From Pohlia nutans (lineage: Eukaryota; Streptophyta; Bryopsida; Bryales; Mniaceae), in the NCBI GenBank assembly GCA_022496805.1, contig CM040087.1, forward strand, positions 6,584,001-6,648,000: 64,000 nt of DNA, given 5' to 3'. Position numbers and translations under genes: made by a program. Positions 11,487-21,257 of the stretch are shown here, one piece after another. How positions within the stretch are numbered: position 1 is the first letter of the stretch; the number at the start of each line of letters is the position of its first letter. Under the pieces are notes generated by a model that was given only the letters and a program-made list of their open reading frames with translations, was not told the origin of the DNA and ran no database searches.

Positions 11487-11868
11487 AAATCTGTTGAAAA
11501 CTATTACAGATAATAGTTGGTTTTCTTCTAATGAGATTTTGTATAAAAAATCACAAAGTTATGATTACTTGTAAAACTTTGTTCTCAAATTGTCTACCAT
11601 TACGGTACTGGTGTAACAGTGTCATTCCGGCTACAAAATGAACACGGATGTGAAAGTCAGATTCCGTCATACATAAATTAAGTATTTTTGGGATTGCTAA
11701 GATTCCCAAGAAATACATGACTCCTAACTCTTAAAACTCTGTGCACTTGAATATCACATTCTGGCACTCTGAAACTAACCATTTGAACAAATATGATCCT
11801 TGCCAATGGAGACGAACGCAATTTTACTTGCACAATGCTTGTCTAGGAGCAATTAGTAGAAATTAGGA
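11484..11868. repeat. Dispersed duplication, copy 2
   Basis: Second copy of 7641-8030, abutting the end of tandem unit 1. Its right edge is the insertion point of the TIR element at 11873, which lies in a TTAA where copy 1 reads TTGA. Confidence 0.85.
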
Positions 11869-11872
11869 TTAA

Positions 11873-12332
11873 GGTGGTTACCCATTACCAACTGGCTCCT
11901 TTACCCATTACCAACTGGCAATCAATGCTGCAATGATGTTGGTTGTAGCACTGAGTTACAGTTGGTAATGAGTTCTCTCTTGTTAGTTTTAGTATATGTA
12001 AGTGTGGTTATGGATTCGTTGTTGTTGGTTTTGAGTTCTCTCTTGTTAGTTTTAGTATATGTAAGTGTGGTTATGGATTCGTTGTTGTTGGTTTGAGCAT
12101 CTTCAGTGTGTGCAATACAAATCTTTTTTAGACAGAAAGAGGTGTACCTATATGACTCGACGTGAATGGAATGTGTCATGCTTCAACTTTGAAAATTTAT
12201 AACTAATTCATTCTTCATCCAAAAATTATGTTTCAACTTGTGTTGGAATCTATTTCTTCTTGCCTACCTCTAAAAATCAATGCCTCATATCCGTATTTCT
12301 TATTCAGTTAGGAATGGGGTAAGTTAACCACC
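11873..12332. mobile_element. TIR element flanked by TTAA (GGTGGTTA termini)
   Basis: Termini GGTGGTTA and TAACCACC are inverted, with TTAA on both outer sides (11869-11872 and 12333-12336). No transposase frame. Its ends differ from the CCCCTAAA family but the apparent target is the same 4 bp. A 63-bp direct repeat (11970-12095) lies inside. Confidence 0.6.
11970..12095. repeat. Two-copy 63-bp tandem repeat
   Basis: Two nearly identical units starting GAGTTCTCTCTTGTTAG, inside the TIR element at 11873-12332. Confidence 0.9.
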
Positions 12333-12336
12333 TTAA

Positions 12337-12719
12337 GAGTGATCAGGAGTAATCACGGGCTTAACGTCAGAACTGCGGTGCGCACCATAGTACGCTCAGT
12401 ACCACGCGCGGTTCTCGAGCGTCTCCATTACCAGGCTCTGAGCCGCGTAGTTCCACGCGCGGTTACCGTCTCTCTCGCGCGCTCAACTGCGCTTGATTGC
12501 TAATTCAAAAAAATTATGCAGCTTTTTATACTGCTTAAGCTTTCCACCCCAAACCCTAATACCGACTCCCGGAATCAAGGCAAATACTCGTTACAAGCAC
12601 AAACAGACGGCCACAGAAGCTACGTCGGTGCTGGTGAAGAAACAAGCACCGTTCGGCCAATTCTCATTGTTAGGGTTTGGAGCTTCAAGGCCCCGTCACG
12701 ATCCCTCTCCCGTACTGCA
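12337..12719. other. Spacer between the TIR element and tandem unit 2
   Basis: Moderately GC-rich, with ACCCTAA/TTAGGGTTT motifs near 12549 and 12670 and a CGCGCGCTC patch. This is the most promoter-like stretch upstream of the transporter, but no start site can be fixed. Confidence 0.35.
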
Positions 12720-13871
12720 TTTGCGCGGCTTTTTGCTATTGGTGTGTTCGGACTGAGAGCTTTTTAACGTCGGGACGTTTTTAGGGTTTATGAGGTCCTT
12801 GTGCAGAGTTTTATGCCTCTTTGAACCCGTTCAGATGGCTGACGGCACGAGCACAATTATTTCAATGGAATTCACGACTTCATATACCCGCTCATGAGCT
12901 TCAGTCACGGAAGATGAGCATTTCAGACGATCGACCTCTCAAACCGTTGCACCGTGTAGCATTTTGAAGTTCTTGAAGTTGAAAGTCCACGTTTCATAAT
13001 CTCATCAATACGGAGGGCATATTTTTCTGAGTAATTCTTTCCAGATCCTCGTCTAGTCAAGAAATCACTTAAGGTACTTGCACTGTCGTTTATGAAGTTT
13101 TTTTGATTACGTCGTTTGACTAGTGTACTAATTTCTTGCTCTGGTAGTTGTATTGTTAAGAGACTAGATGTCATTTTTCCTCTGTGACCAGTCGTTGACT
13201 ACATCCTCCTGCTCACTGCTTTGGACTCCAAAGATGCAACTATGCCTCACAAATAATGAGATATGAAACGAAACCTTTTTCTGATACTTTTGCATGGCTT
13301 GCCTCTGAATGGTAATTCAAGTGCAGTTGAAGGATCGAGGGGCTGTGGAATCAGGGAAGGCATTTGACGGGGTGCCAATTCTTCAGGTACATCAGCAAGT
13401 ATTCTTGTGCCTACAGTTTCAGAGCATGGCCCTTTGTTTTCTTCTGTTGAGCTGGTTTCTGTTTGGTAATAGCTGGCACTTTGACAACGGATTCATGCAA
13501 TTGGAGTGATAACAAGACAGTATATACAACTGTTATACTACTCACTAATTCAAGAAGTTTTTATCCACTTTTTTCTAGTTTTTTGTTTGTGGTAGATCTT
13601 CTATAGGCATCTAGGTGATGCTGGTTTCAAGATCTTAGGCATACAGTAATAGATATCTGTTGTCAAGCTTCCTCAGGTTTGGACACTCAGGAGTCGAACT
13701 GTTTGATGGTCTGGAAAAAACTTAGTTAGAACGTGCACTCAACCTCTTGAATCTTACCACCTGGGATCCCAACTTTTCACAGTGCCGTTTAAGAGAAGGT
13801 CATATAAATAGGGGATGAAACTGTCTTCAGTTTGGAAATTATACTTTGAAGAAAGAAGTCAAGCCCGAGTT
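12720..13871. repeat. Tandem duplication unit 2
   Basis: Second copy of 10332-11486. It lies just upstream of the transporter start and may include a noncoding first exon spliced to the acceptor at 14026. It retains both short frames seen in unit 1, on opposite strands, despite indels. Confidence 0.85.
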
Positions 13872-14033
13872 ATGTATGGAGTAATGAATTGATATAATGT
13901 TCACGTGTTTCACAATGATAGGCTATTCATGTGTAAGTGTAAAGAGCTCTATACTGAAGAAGTCAACGTCATTTTGCTCATATAGAAGTCGACTCCATGG
14001 AGCACCGTCTTGTGATTTTTTCGCAGGTTTGAG

Positions 14034-17000
14034 ATGGCTGGAGATGCATGGAAGCCTCATGCGGCATTGGCCCTAGTCCAGCTTAACTACGGTGGCTATC
14101 ATGTAATCACAAAACTAGCATTAAGCGTGGGGATTAATCAACTAGTCTTCTGTGTGCTGCGGGACGTAATTGCGCTGGCAATCTTGGGACCACTAGCTTA
14201 CTATTCTGAAAAGTACGTTTTGGTCTGCAACCCTCCTACTTTGGCAGGCATTTCTAGTGCAGGATTTTCCATTGCTCAAAGTTGCCTCTTGAATAGGTTA
14301 GAGTGGAGAGAGCCTTAGGAACGAATTTCTATTTGCTCAGAAATTTCTCCTCGTATTCCTGGCACTTTGAGTGTGTCTTATTCTCAGGAGCCGATGATGT
14401 GAGTGTTTACTAATACTCGCCACTTATGCTTGCTACCCACATTCTTGCCGGATTTGTTCCTGGACGTATCTTTTACACAGATCACAGTGGAGGGCCCTTT
14501 CAGAAGAATGGATGATGTATTGAAGATAGCGTCTCATTAATTATCTGGATTTCGAGACTTAAAGTTCTGGTTCCCTCTGGTCTAATGTTTTGGTGTCCTG
14601 ATTTGTTTTGGTATCTAATATTCGTTTTGTTGCAAATGAAGGAGGATACGGCCGCCAATGTCTTGGTACTATTTATTTTCATTCTTTTTCCTCGGGTTAA
14701 CAGGGTGAGTCCACTCTTCCTAAAAGCACTGAGTCTTTAACATAGAGCAGTGTTTTCTTTGAATTATAGCCTTTGTTATCTGCTGCTCAACCATTAACCC
14801 CTAAATGCCCAGGGCATTCACAAAAAGTCAAACAACACTTTCATATGGAGTTTGCTCATCAATAGCCTTAGTTATATTTTTTGAATTTTTCAAAAATAAA
14901 TGTAAACATATGTTTCCTATTGATCCTCAATTCTTCAAATTTTCTTAATGTGTTATAAATTTAATATGGCTTTTGAAGTAAAATACACAAAGAAATTTAT
15001 ATAAATTACAAAATTGTTCCTAATAACCAAAAAAAGTTATAAAGGGTTCAAGTTACAATGAAGAACCATACGGGAAAATTAAATTTAGAATATATTTTTT
15101 AAATTTGGAAATTTGATAATGATATATGCTTTGTAGTGTAGTTTGGATTATGACCTCCTGACATTGCAAGTGCAACAAACTACTTGATATTATGATTTTT
15201 TCAGATTTACAAAGTGAAGTAGAAACTAGACTTGATAAGCTCCATTTTCTTAGTTGGACTTGAAAGCAAAAATAATCATCTTTAAGGTTGAAATCAAATT
15301 TGACCAACCACCATCCCCTATTTGGATGCTTGGGCATTTAGGGGTTAAAGGACATGGCTTTCCTGATTCCCACACCCAAAATTTCTTTTTAAACTCCATT
15401 TGAAGTATGATTCTCTTTCTAGTTTACTTTGGTTCTATTCTAAAGAAGTAAAGATGCCTTAAATATGTTTTTTCTGGCATTTTAAATACCCCTTTGGTTT
15501 AACGGAGTAGTAGTTATGAGCAAGATTCCCTCAAAAAAATCAATAAGCCCGTGGTGCTTAGTATGTCCTTTAAGGGTTAACCCCTAAAGGACCAAGGATT
15601 CATGGTTTTCAAATGACAAGTTTAAACAATCATATTGTGAAAAACCGAATTTGATATCACTGGAATTAGTGAAGAATATTACATATGCTGAATTAATTTT
15701 TTATATATGTGTGTGTATGTATATGTATATGTATATGTAGGAAAAAAAGGAAATCTACATAAAACCAACTCAAAACTACTAAGAAAACATGAGGCCCCCT
15801 GGAGGCCTTGTGGTCCTTTAGGGGTTAGAGTGAGCGATTGAATAAATGAGCTATTATTTGGATTCCAATGGAAAGATTTGCATGTGCAGGATATTTGCAA
15901 ATCAGCTACTTTTTACGCTGGGGCTGAAACTCACATCACCTATTTTCGCTGCTGCTATGCAGCCTACTATTCCTGTATTCACTTTCATACTAGCGGTATT
16001 GCTCAGGTCGGTTCCCGTCTACGATATTTTTTACTGTTACCTTATTTATACTGTTACCTGAGCCCCGACAATGCATGGAAAATAATGTTTTTAATGCATT
16101 TACCTAGTATCTAGGGTGGTGTTGTAGACACGGAATTATTGTATATTGTGTGGTGGTTATGTTGTTCCAGTCCTCACAGATGTGCTGTTAAGGGGCCTCT
16201 GGTTTTTTCTTCTTGTGTTGAATACAATAATAGAAACAGCTGGTATGATGCCACCTCTATTTTGGGGTAGAGTTACAGCCTCTTATGTGCGAATGTGGAA
16301 TGGCCTGTATTGGGTGTTTCAACAGGACGGAGACAGTGAACTGGGGTCGATTAGATGGTAAAGCAAAAGTTGCGGGAGTGATAGTCTGTGTCGCTGGTGC
16401 GACGTTCATGGCCCTTTACAGGGGTCCTGCTCTTCTTGGCGATGGGTTCTCTGATTTGCATCTGCAAGGGGTGGCAATGGCAGGCAAACCTGCTCCTGAG
16501 CCTTTTGGATGGGTTGCAGGGGTTCTTATTGATTATGGCATTGACCTTTGGCACCTTGGTGTCCTCTGCCTGATCGGTAATAGCTTATGCATGGCTTTAT
16601 ATATTGTATATCAGGTAATTGGTTGTCATGTATCTATACTTTGTGGATTGGAGGCTATTCATGTGTCTGAGTTTCTGTTTACTCTTTATTTTACGTACAT
16701 ATATTATTTGAAGCCCTTAGAAAAATAATCGACATGCTCATACAAAAAGTTACAATATGTTATGTTATTCAATTAGATGTTCTCTTGCCGCTGGAGTCAT
16801 GACGCAATGGATCTGAAAATGTTTTAATATGAAAACAATGTGCAAGTATTTGAGAAACCCCACGCTCTGTGCCTGCTGCAGGCTCCGTTGCTGATCAGCT
16901 ATCCTGCCAGTCTCTCCCTGACAGCATATTCTTATGCGTTTGGGGCAAGCTTCATGACAATGACTGGATTCTTTTTTGCTAATGATCCGGTTGATTGGAA

Positions 17001-18106
17001 TTTGACCGGGGGAGAGATCTTTGCCGTCTTTTATGCTGTAAGTGTATTCTTACTAACCTCCCTTATTTTTTCTTACTATTTTTGAGCCCTTGTAGGATTT
17101 TGTAATGTCGAAGTAAGCCCGAAAGAATGCTGCTTGTGATTGCCATGGTGGTGGAGTGAATTCTTGAATTTGAACCAGTGCTTCAGCTGACGGTTTGTAT
17201 TTCCAGATTATGGATCTACTTAGTAAGGGTGTTGTTGTAGTTCTAGCGTTTCACGACCGTCACTCCTATTTCGTTACTTCAATGATGCAATTAGTTTCTT
17301 GTTTTCTTTCATATTTTTAGTTTGCATATTTAAATATGTCTTTTTTTTTTCCAGGGGATTGTAGCTTCAGCTGTGAATTATGGATTGCTAACATATTCAA
17401 ACAAGTTGGTTGGACCATCTCTTGTTGCACTGTATATTCCTCTTCAACCTCTGGCTTCGTCGATTCTTTCTCGAATTTTCTTGGGAAGCTCGCTATATCT
17501 GGGGAGGTAAGGTGCTGGAACCTCTTGGGTAATCTTTATGTTTTACCATACTTTTCCATTTGTTTTCTGAATGTTTAACTTCTCAAGTTTGGTACTCCCT
17601 TCAAATAGACAGACATGGTTTTGAGGGTGCACACTGTGGGTGCGCCTCATTGTCAAAGGGATCTCCTAGATCATAATGCCCCACTGATTCTTCAGTTTTA
17701 CTACTGAGCCATCACAAGAATGCTTGATATTGGAAAATTCTCATTGGTGAGCATTATATAATCTGTTGTTTTAGGAAGTAAAATAGGATGTATTATTTGT
17801 TGTCGATTAGTGTGTTGCAGCAGCTGAGTATTTTAAGATATTGTTTTGAATTTCTTGTTTGAGTGATATTGCAGTGTCGTTGGTGGAGCGCTGATCGTAG
17901 CAGGCCTTTACATTGTTATTTTGGGCCGCCAAGAGAGCGAAAGGCACACGACGATTATATCACACCGCCGGTTACCAATCACCCATTCGAGTCGAGAAGC
18001 TTCATTGTCTCTAAGCGATCCTCTGCTTAAGGTGCTTAATCACAGAGGGCCCCCTTCTATCCCTGCAGGCCCTACATTACCCACTGTATCTAGATCATGG
18101 CAGTAG
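14034..18106 (+). CDS. WAT1-related (EamA/DMT family) membrane transporter
   Basis: Seven exons join in frame to 395 codons plus stop: 14034-14212, 14642-14704, 15890-16006, 16326-16614, 16882-17037, 17355-17506, 17875-18106, all with GT-AG introns. The product has the repeated hydrophobic segments of a ten-helix drug/metabolite transporter with two EamA repeats. Family landmarks include the N-terminal [19 protein letters not shown], the exon 1-2 join [18 protein letters not shown], and FAVFYA...[11 protein letters not shown]. Plant members (WAT1, nodulin-21 type) sit in tonoplast or plasma membrane and move auxin, amino acids or other small molecules; the substrate cannot be read from sequence. 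A TTTTCGCAG acceptor at 14026 just before the ATG implies a 5'UTR intron. Intron 2 is packed with three mobile elements. Length is normal for the family. Confidence 0.92.
14794..15348 (-). mobile_element. TTAA-bounded CCCCTAAA element, 555 bp, in transporter intron 2
   Basis: Both ends are TTAACCCCTAAATGCCC inverted. The head hairpin is at the right end (15312-15328, CATCC/GGATG), centred 29 nt from the outer T. No ORF. It shares its right-hand TTAA with the next element. Confidence 0.75.
15345..15580 (-). mobile_element. TTAA-bounded element, subfamily D, 236 bp
   Basis: Reversed copy of the element at 44185-44427 (shared interior, including AATCTTGCTCATAAC). Head hairpin at 15544-15560 (TAAGC/GCTTA), again centred on nt 29. 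It shares TTAA with an element on each side. Confidence 0.7.
15577..15828 (-). mobile_element. TTAA-bounded element, subfamily A, 252 bp
   Basis: Left end TTAACCCCTAAAGGACC; right end the same inverted, with the outer tetranucleotide changed to TTAG. Head hairpin at 15792-15808 (AGGCC/GGCCT). Close relatives at 23357 and 30082. It contains a TGTATA-rich microsatellite. Confidence 0.75.
15699..15739. repeat. TATG/TGTATA microsatellite
   Basis: A run of TG and TATATG repeats inside the subfamily A element. Confidence 0.9.
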
Positions 18107-18235
18107 GAATTAGTTGTGAGTTCATAACTGGGAATTGGTAGGTACATTCTTCTCTTGAGAGTGAGGTCGGGTAAATATTTCTCTCAAGTAACCATCATCC
18201 TTTTAGAGATTCCACTCAAATGGAGACTAAAATTA

Positions 18236-18565
18236 TTAACCCCTAAACGTACCAACCCTTTGAATAGAAGTAGATTCTAGCCTCAAAAGTAGATATTAGC
18301 ATGGCTCAGATGTACATGAGCTGTACATGAGAAGACAATTGCAAACAGAAAATCTACCCAACAAATTTGACATACTTGTAGTTTGAGGCCTCTTCAATAT
18401 TATCAACAGCTCCCCATTACAAGAGATTTATTGTAAGTAGTAGAGAATTTAACAGGCTTTCAAAGGTGACTTGGATGAAAATCATATGAGGGTGAATGAG
18501 AAAGTTATAAGGCTTCGAATCTGTTTGTGATCCAGTTTCTGGACGTTGGGATGTTTAGGGGTTAA
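18236..18565 (-). mobile_element. TTAA-bounded element, subfamily C, 330 bp
   Basis: Clean TTAA on both sides and inverted CCCCTAAACGT-type ends. Head hairpin at 18531-18543 (TCCAG/CTGGA around TTT). Sister copy at 40790-41119 with about 85% of the interior recognisable. Confidence 0.75.
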
Positions 18566-18948
18566 ATGTGTATAGAGGGAAACTCTTAGGTCCTAATCTT
18601 CAAATGCTGGTTGCATTTCGTAATTTACAGATTTTGAGTAAGCTTCCATCAACTGCACTGAAATGCAGTTGTTCTGTTGAACTCAATGCGGTTCAATTTA
18701 GCTTGCTTCCTTTTCTCTACTGCTCGAGTCTGAATAGAAGCAAGCTAAATAATAATCAAGTTGAAAGAATCAGCTCTTGATAAGGCCAAGGTCAATGGTG
18801 TTAAAGATCATCTAGAGTGTAGGACAAAGCATAGAACAATAGGAAATTTCAAGGTACCAAATTGTATCAATGGAAAGAAGAATCATAGCTAACATTTTTT
18901 AATATGTTTTAGAAGTTACTACAATGAACTAATAGCTTCCATAGTGAG

Positions 18949-19151
18949 TTAACGTTGTAAGACCAAGAAGCCCAAATTGGGCTCATGTTTTTTTAGCATT
19001 TTTGATTAGGTTGCATGTTGACCTCCTTTTATTCAAATTAATTTGTTTTTTGAACAACACATGCAATGAATCTGATATAAACTTTGGTCCCATTTGAATT
19101 GATTGAATTTGTCATTTTAAAACCATGAATTATTGGTCCTTTGAATATATT
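18949..19151 (+). mobile_element. Decayed TTAA element, subfamily A-like
   Basis: Starts TTAACG..., keeps GACCAAG and the interior shared with 21942-22172, and ends GGTCCTTTGAATATATT with an eroded terminus. A perfect hairpin, arm AGCCCAA, is at 18969-18983. Confidence 0.5.
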
Positions 19152-19965
19152 GCAGAGTTCTATAAAGTATTATAGTCTACTCCTAGGTTAGGCAAAAACT
19201 AATTATTTTATCCCATATTTTATCAAGATCAAAAATTACAAGAGGTTTGTGCCTAAACTCTCATAAATTACACCATGAAGTGAGATTCAAGATTTGTCTT
19301 GCACTGTTGTAAATTGCAGTAGATGAATGATTCGCAATTGGTTTTTTTTGTTGCAATGCCAATGCAGTAATCATTTAGAGAATCAAAGCCATCTTTAGCT
19401 ACTTTCAAAATTACTCATAAAGAATGCCCACATTTCTCAAAATACTCCAAATACATTAAAACTCCAAATACATTAAAATAATTGTTAGGCATTCTTTTGG
19501 CCCATCCAAGGGTAGACTACGGTAGTCTATGATGTGTGTTGAACTGGTCAGCACCTGATTGTTGTATAGTGCAAGGCGCTATTGTACTATACATTGTTGA
19601 AGACATGTATTTGAATTTGTGGCAGTGAATGACAGCAGACTGGTGACTGCTGGCATACATTCTTTAGCTCATACTGGAGCACACGCTTTTGCTTGTGCAA
19701 AGAACCAGAAACTATTAAAAAAAACAGGAGTTTGTTGAGCTGCCAAACCATCTTTAGCTAAAAGATGGCTTGGATTCTCTAAAAGATTACGATTCCCGCA
19801 ACGATTCTAGCATGTGATGCCGATTCCCAAGAGTTAATAGTGAGAGTGTTATGGGTCTAAATGAGCAACTCCCGAGTAAGAGGTGTCGTCCATTTTCTGT
19901 TTCCTGTGCAGCATTCATTCGTGTCCGTGGTACCAATTTCAATTGATTCTCATCAACACGAGCAT
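19152..19965. other. Spacer, no gene seen
   Basis: AT-rich. 19690-19790 is related to 49055-49190 (shared GCTATTAAAAAAA and TTGTTGAG(C/T)TGCCAA blocks), so part of it is an old dispersed repeat. Confidence 0.4.
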
Positions 19966-20226
19966 TTACAGGAATTTATTTAGTGCGTATTGAAACAAAT
20001 TTACTCTGGAAGAATACCCCTTTATCACCCTGTTGTATTGAAGCTTAGAGCGCGTTTCCATTGAGACTAGGGCTCCAATTGTACATCCAGCCAAAGCTCC
20101 AGTCTCCAAATCTTTTGGCCAAGAAATGCAGAGCTGGAGGGCCTGGAGGAAATTGCATGGGGCCAAAGCCAGAAACAACAGTGACATCAAAGCCATTGAT
20201 ACGCAGATATATCTGTTGCTACTCAT
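19966..20226 (-). CDS. Possible small secreted protein
   Basis: An 86-codon frame from the ATG at 20226. The N-terminus has a strong hydrophobic core (ICVSMALMSLLFLALA, about residues 6-21), as in a signal peptide, followed by about 60 residues with three cysteines and a basic C-terminal third. It matches no peptide family I know and has no splice or promoter support. It could equally be a chance frame or a gene relic. Confidence 0.25.
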   Translation of the reverse strand: MSSNRYICVSMALMSLLFLALAPCNFLQALQLCISWPKDLETGALAGCTIGALVSMETRSKLQYNRVIKGYSSRVNLFQYALNKFL

Positions 20227-20613
20227 GGTCAAAAGGTTAGCTCTCCAAAAATCTCCACACTGCGGACATAGTAGCTGTCAGAGGACCTTAAACCCTAAAC
20301 TGGAGCTCCGTGCATGCACTATACATCAATCAACACTTTGTCAAACAAAGCAACATATGGTGCATCCTGTAATCCACATTCACAATTGCAAGACTCTGAC
20401 CAAAAAAACAGTGAATTCCTTTGCCTCACGAGCAAGTTGAAACAGGGCCCACGGCCTAGATCCAAAGCTCCAAGCTGGGACAAACACTGACACTCCCTAT
20501 TGAAACACCATAGTTGATGAAAAATCGAGCACGTTGCACTAGCGACATGCACAATTATACATACCATTTAGTAGCCTTCATGTGCTCTGCCTTTCCTTCA
20601 TGCACTCTGCTCA

Positions 20614-21041
20614 TCATCTTGGGACTCCACCTGTCCAATTAGCTACTGATGAAGCTCCTGTTGGGTGTGGAATATGTTGTACATTCTCCTGTGGGGCAGG
20701 CAGAGCCAATGCAAGCAACTGAATGTTACGTACGGTTAAGCTTCCCTCAAGAAATTGGAGTCTCTCATGCGAAAAGAAATCAACAGAAACGTCTCTCACG
20801 CATGATGTTTTACCTGATTTAATTTTGCAGAGAAAGCTGATGGTGAAGTCACAGTACTAATTGTATAGCTCCCTTCTGCGCTTATGAGAGTTCTAACTCC
20901 ACATGAATTTCTGTACCTCAACTGGCTCCGTTTCCACGTTCCTCCTTCAGAAAGGAACTGGTTTTCAGGACACTCTGCCCTCTCTAATGCTACACTCTGT
21001 AATTGCACATCCCTTGGTGTACCCATCTGAATGGACAGCAC
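20614..21041 (-). pseudogene. Unassigned ORF chain, possible gene relic
   Basis: An open frame at 20796-21041 ends in a plausible donor (AATCAG/GTAAAAC), and a further frame lies at 20614-20799. Its 3' part (TVTSPSAFSA) recurs, with a frameshift, at about 31515-31625 on the other side of the kinesin gene, also followed by a donor-like GTACAAC. I do not recognise the protein. The repeated frameshifted copy suggests a decayed duplicated gene or a mobile fragment. Confidence 0.3.
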
Positions 21042-21104
21042 ATTTAAAACTCCATTAATTTCTGTGAGTTAGTCATGTCAAAGTTCATTCATTCTTGCGA
21101 GGTA

Positions 21105-21205
21105 GTGTCATTACTTCTTCAGAATTGAACCAAAGTAAACTAAAAAGAGAATCATGCTTAAAATCAATGATTTTGAGTGTGGGAATGAGGAAGGGCTATA
21201 TGAAA
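21105..21205 (-). mobile_element. Fragment of a subfamily D TTAA element
   Basis: Matches the interior of 44185-44427 and 15345-15580 (CTTCTTNAGAAT, AATCATGCTTAAAAT, GGTGTGG-type segments) but has lost both termini. It lies in the likely 3'UTR of the kinesin gene. Confidence 0.5.
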
Positions 21206-21257
21206 CCGAAGTACCTTAGTCGAAAAATAGAAGTGATCGGCTATGTAAGCTGGCCGA

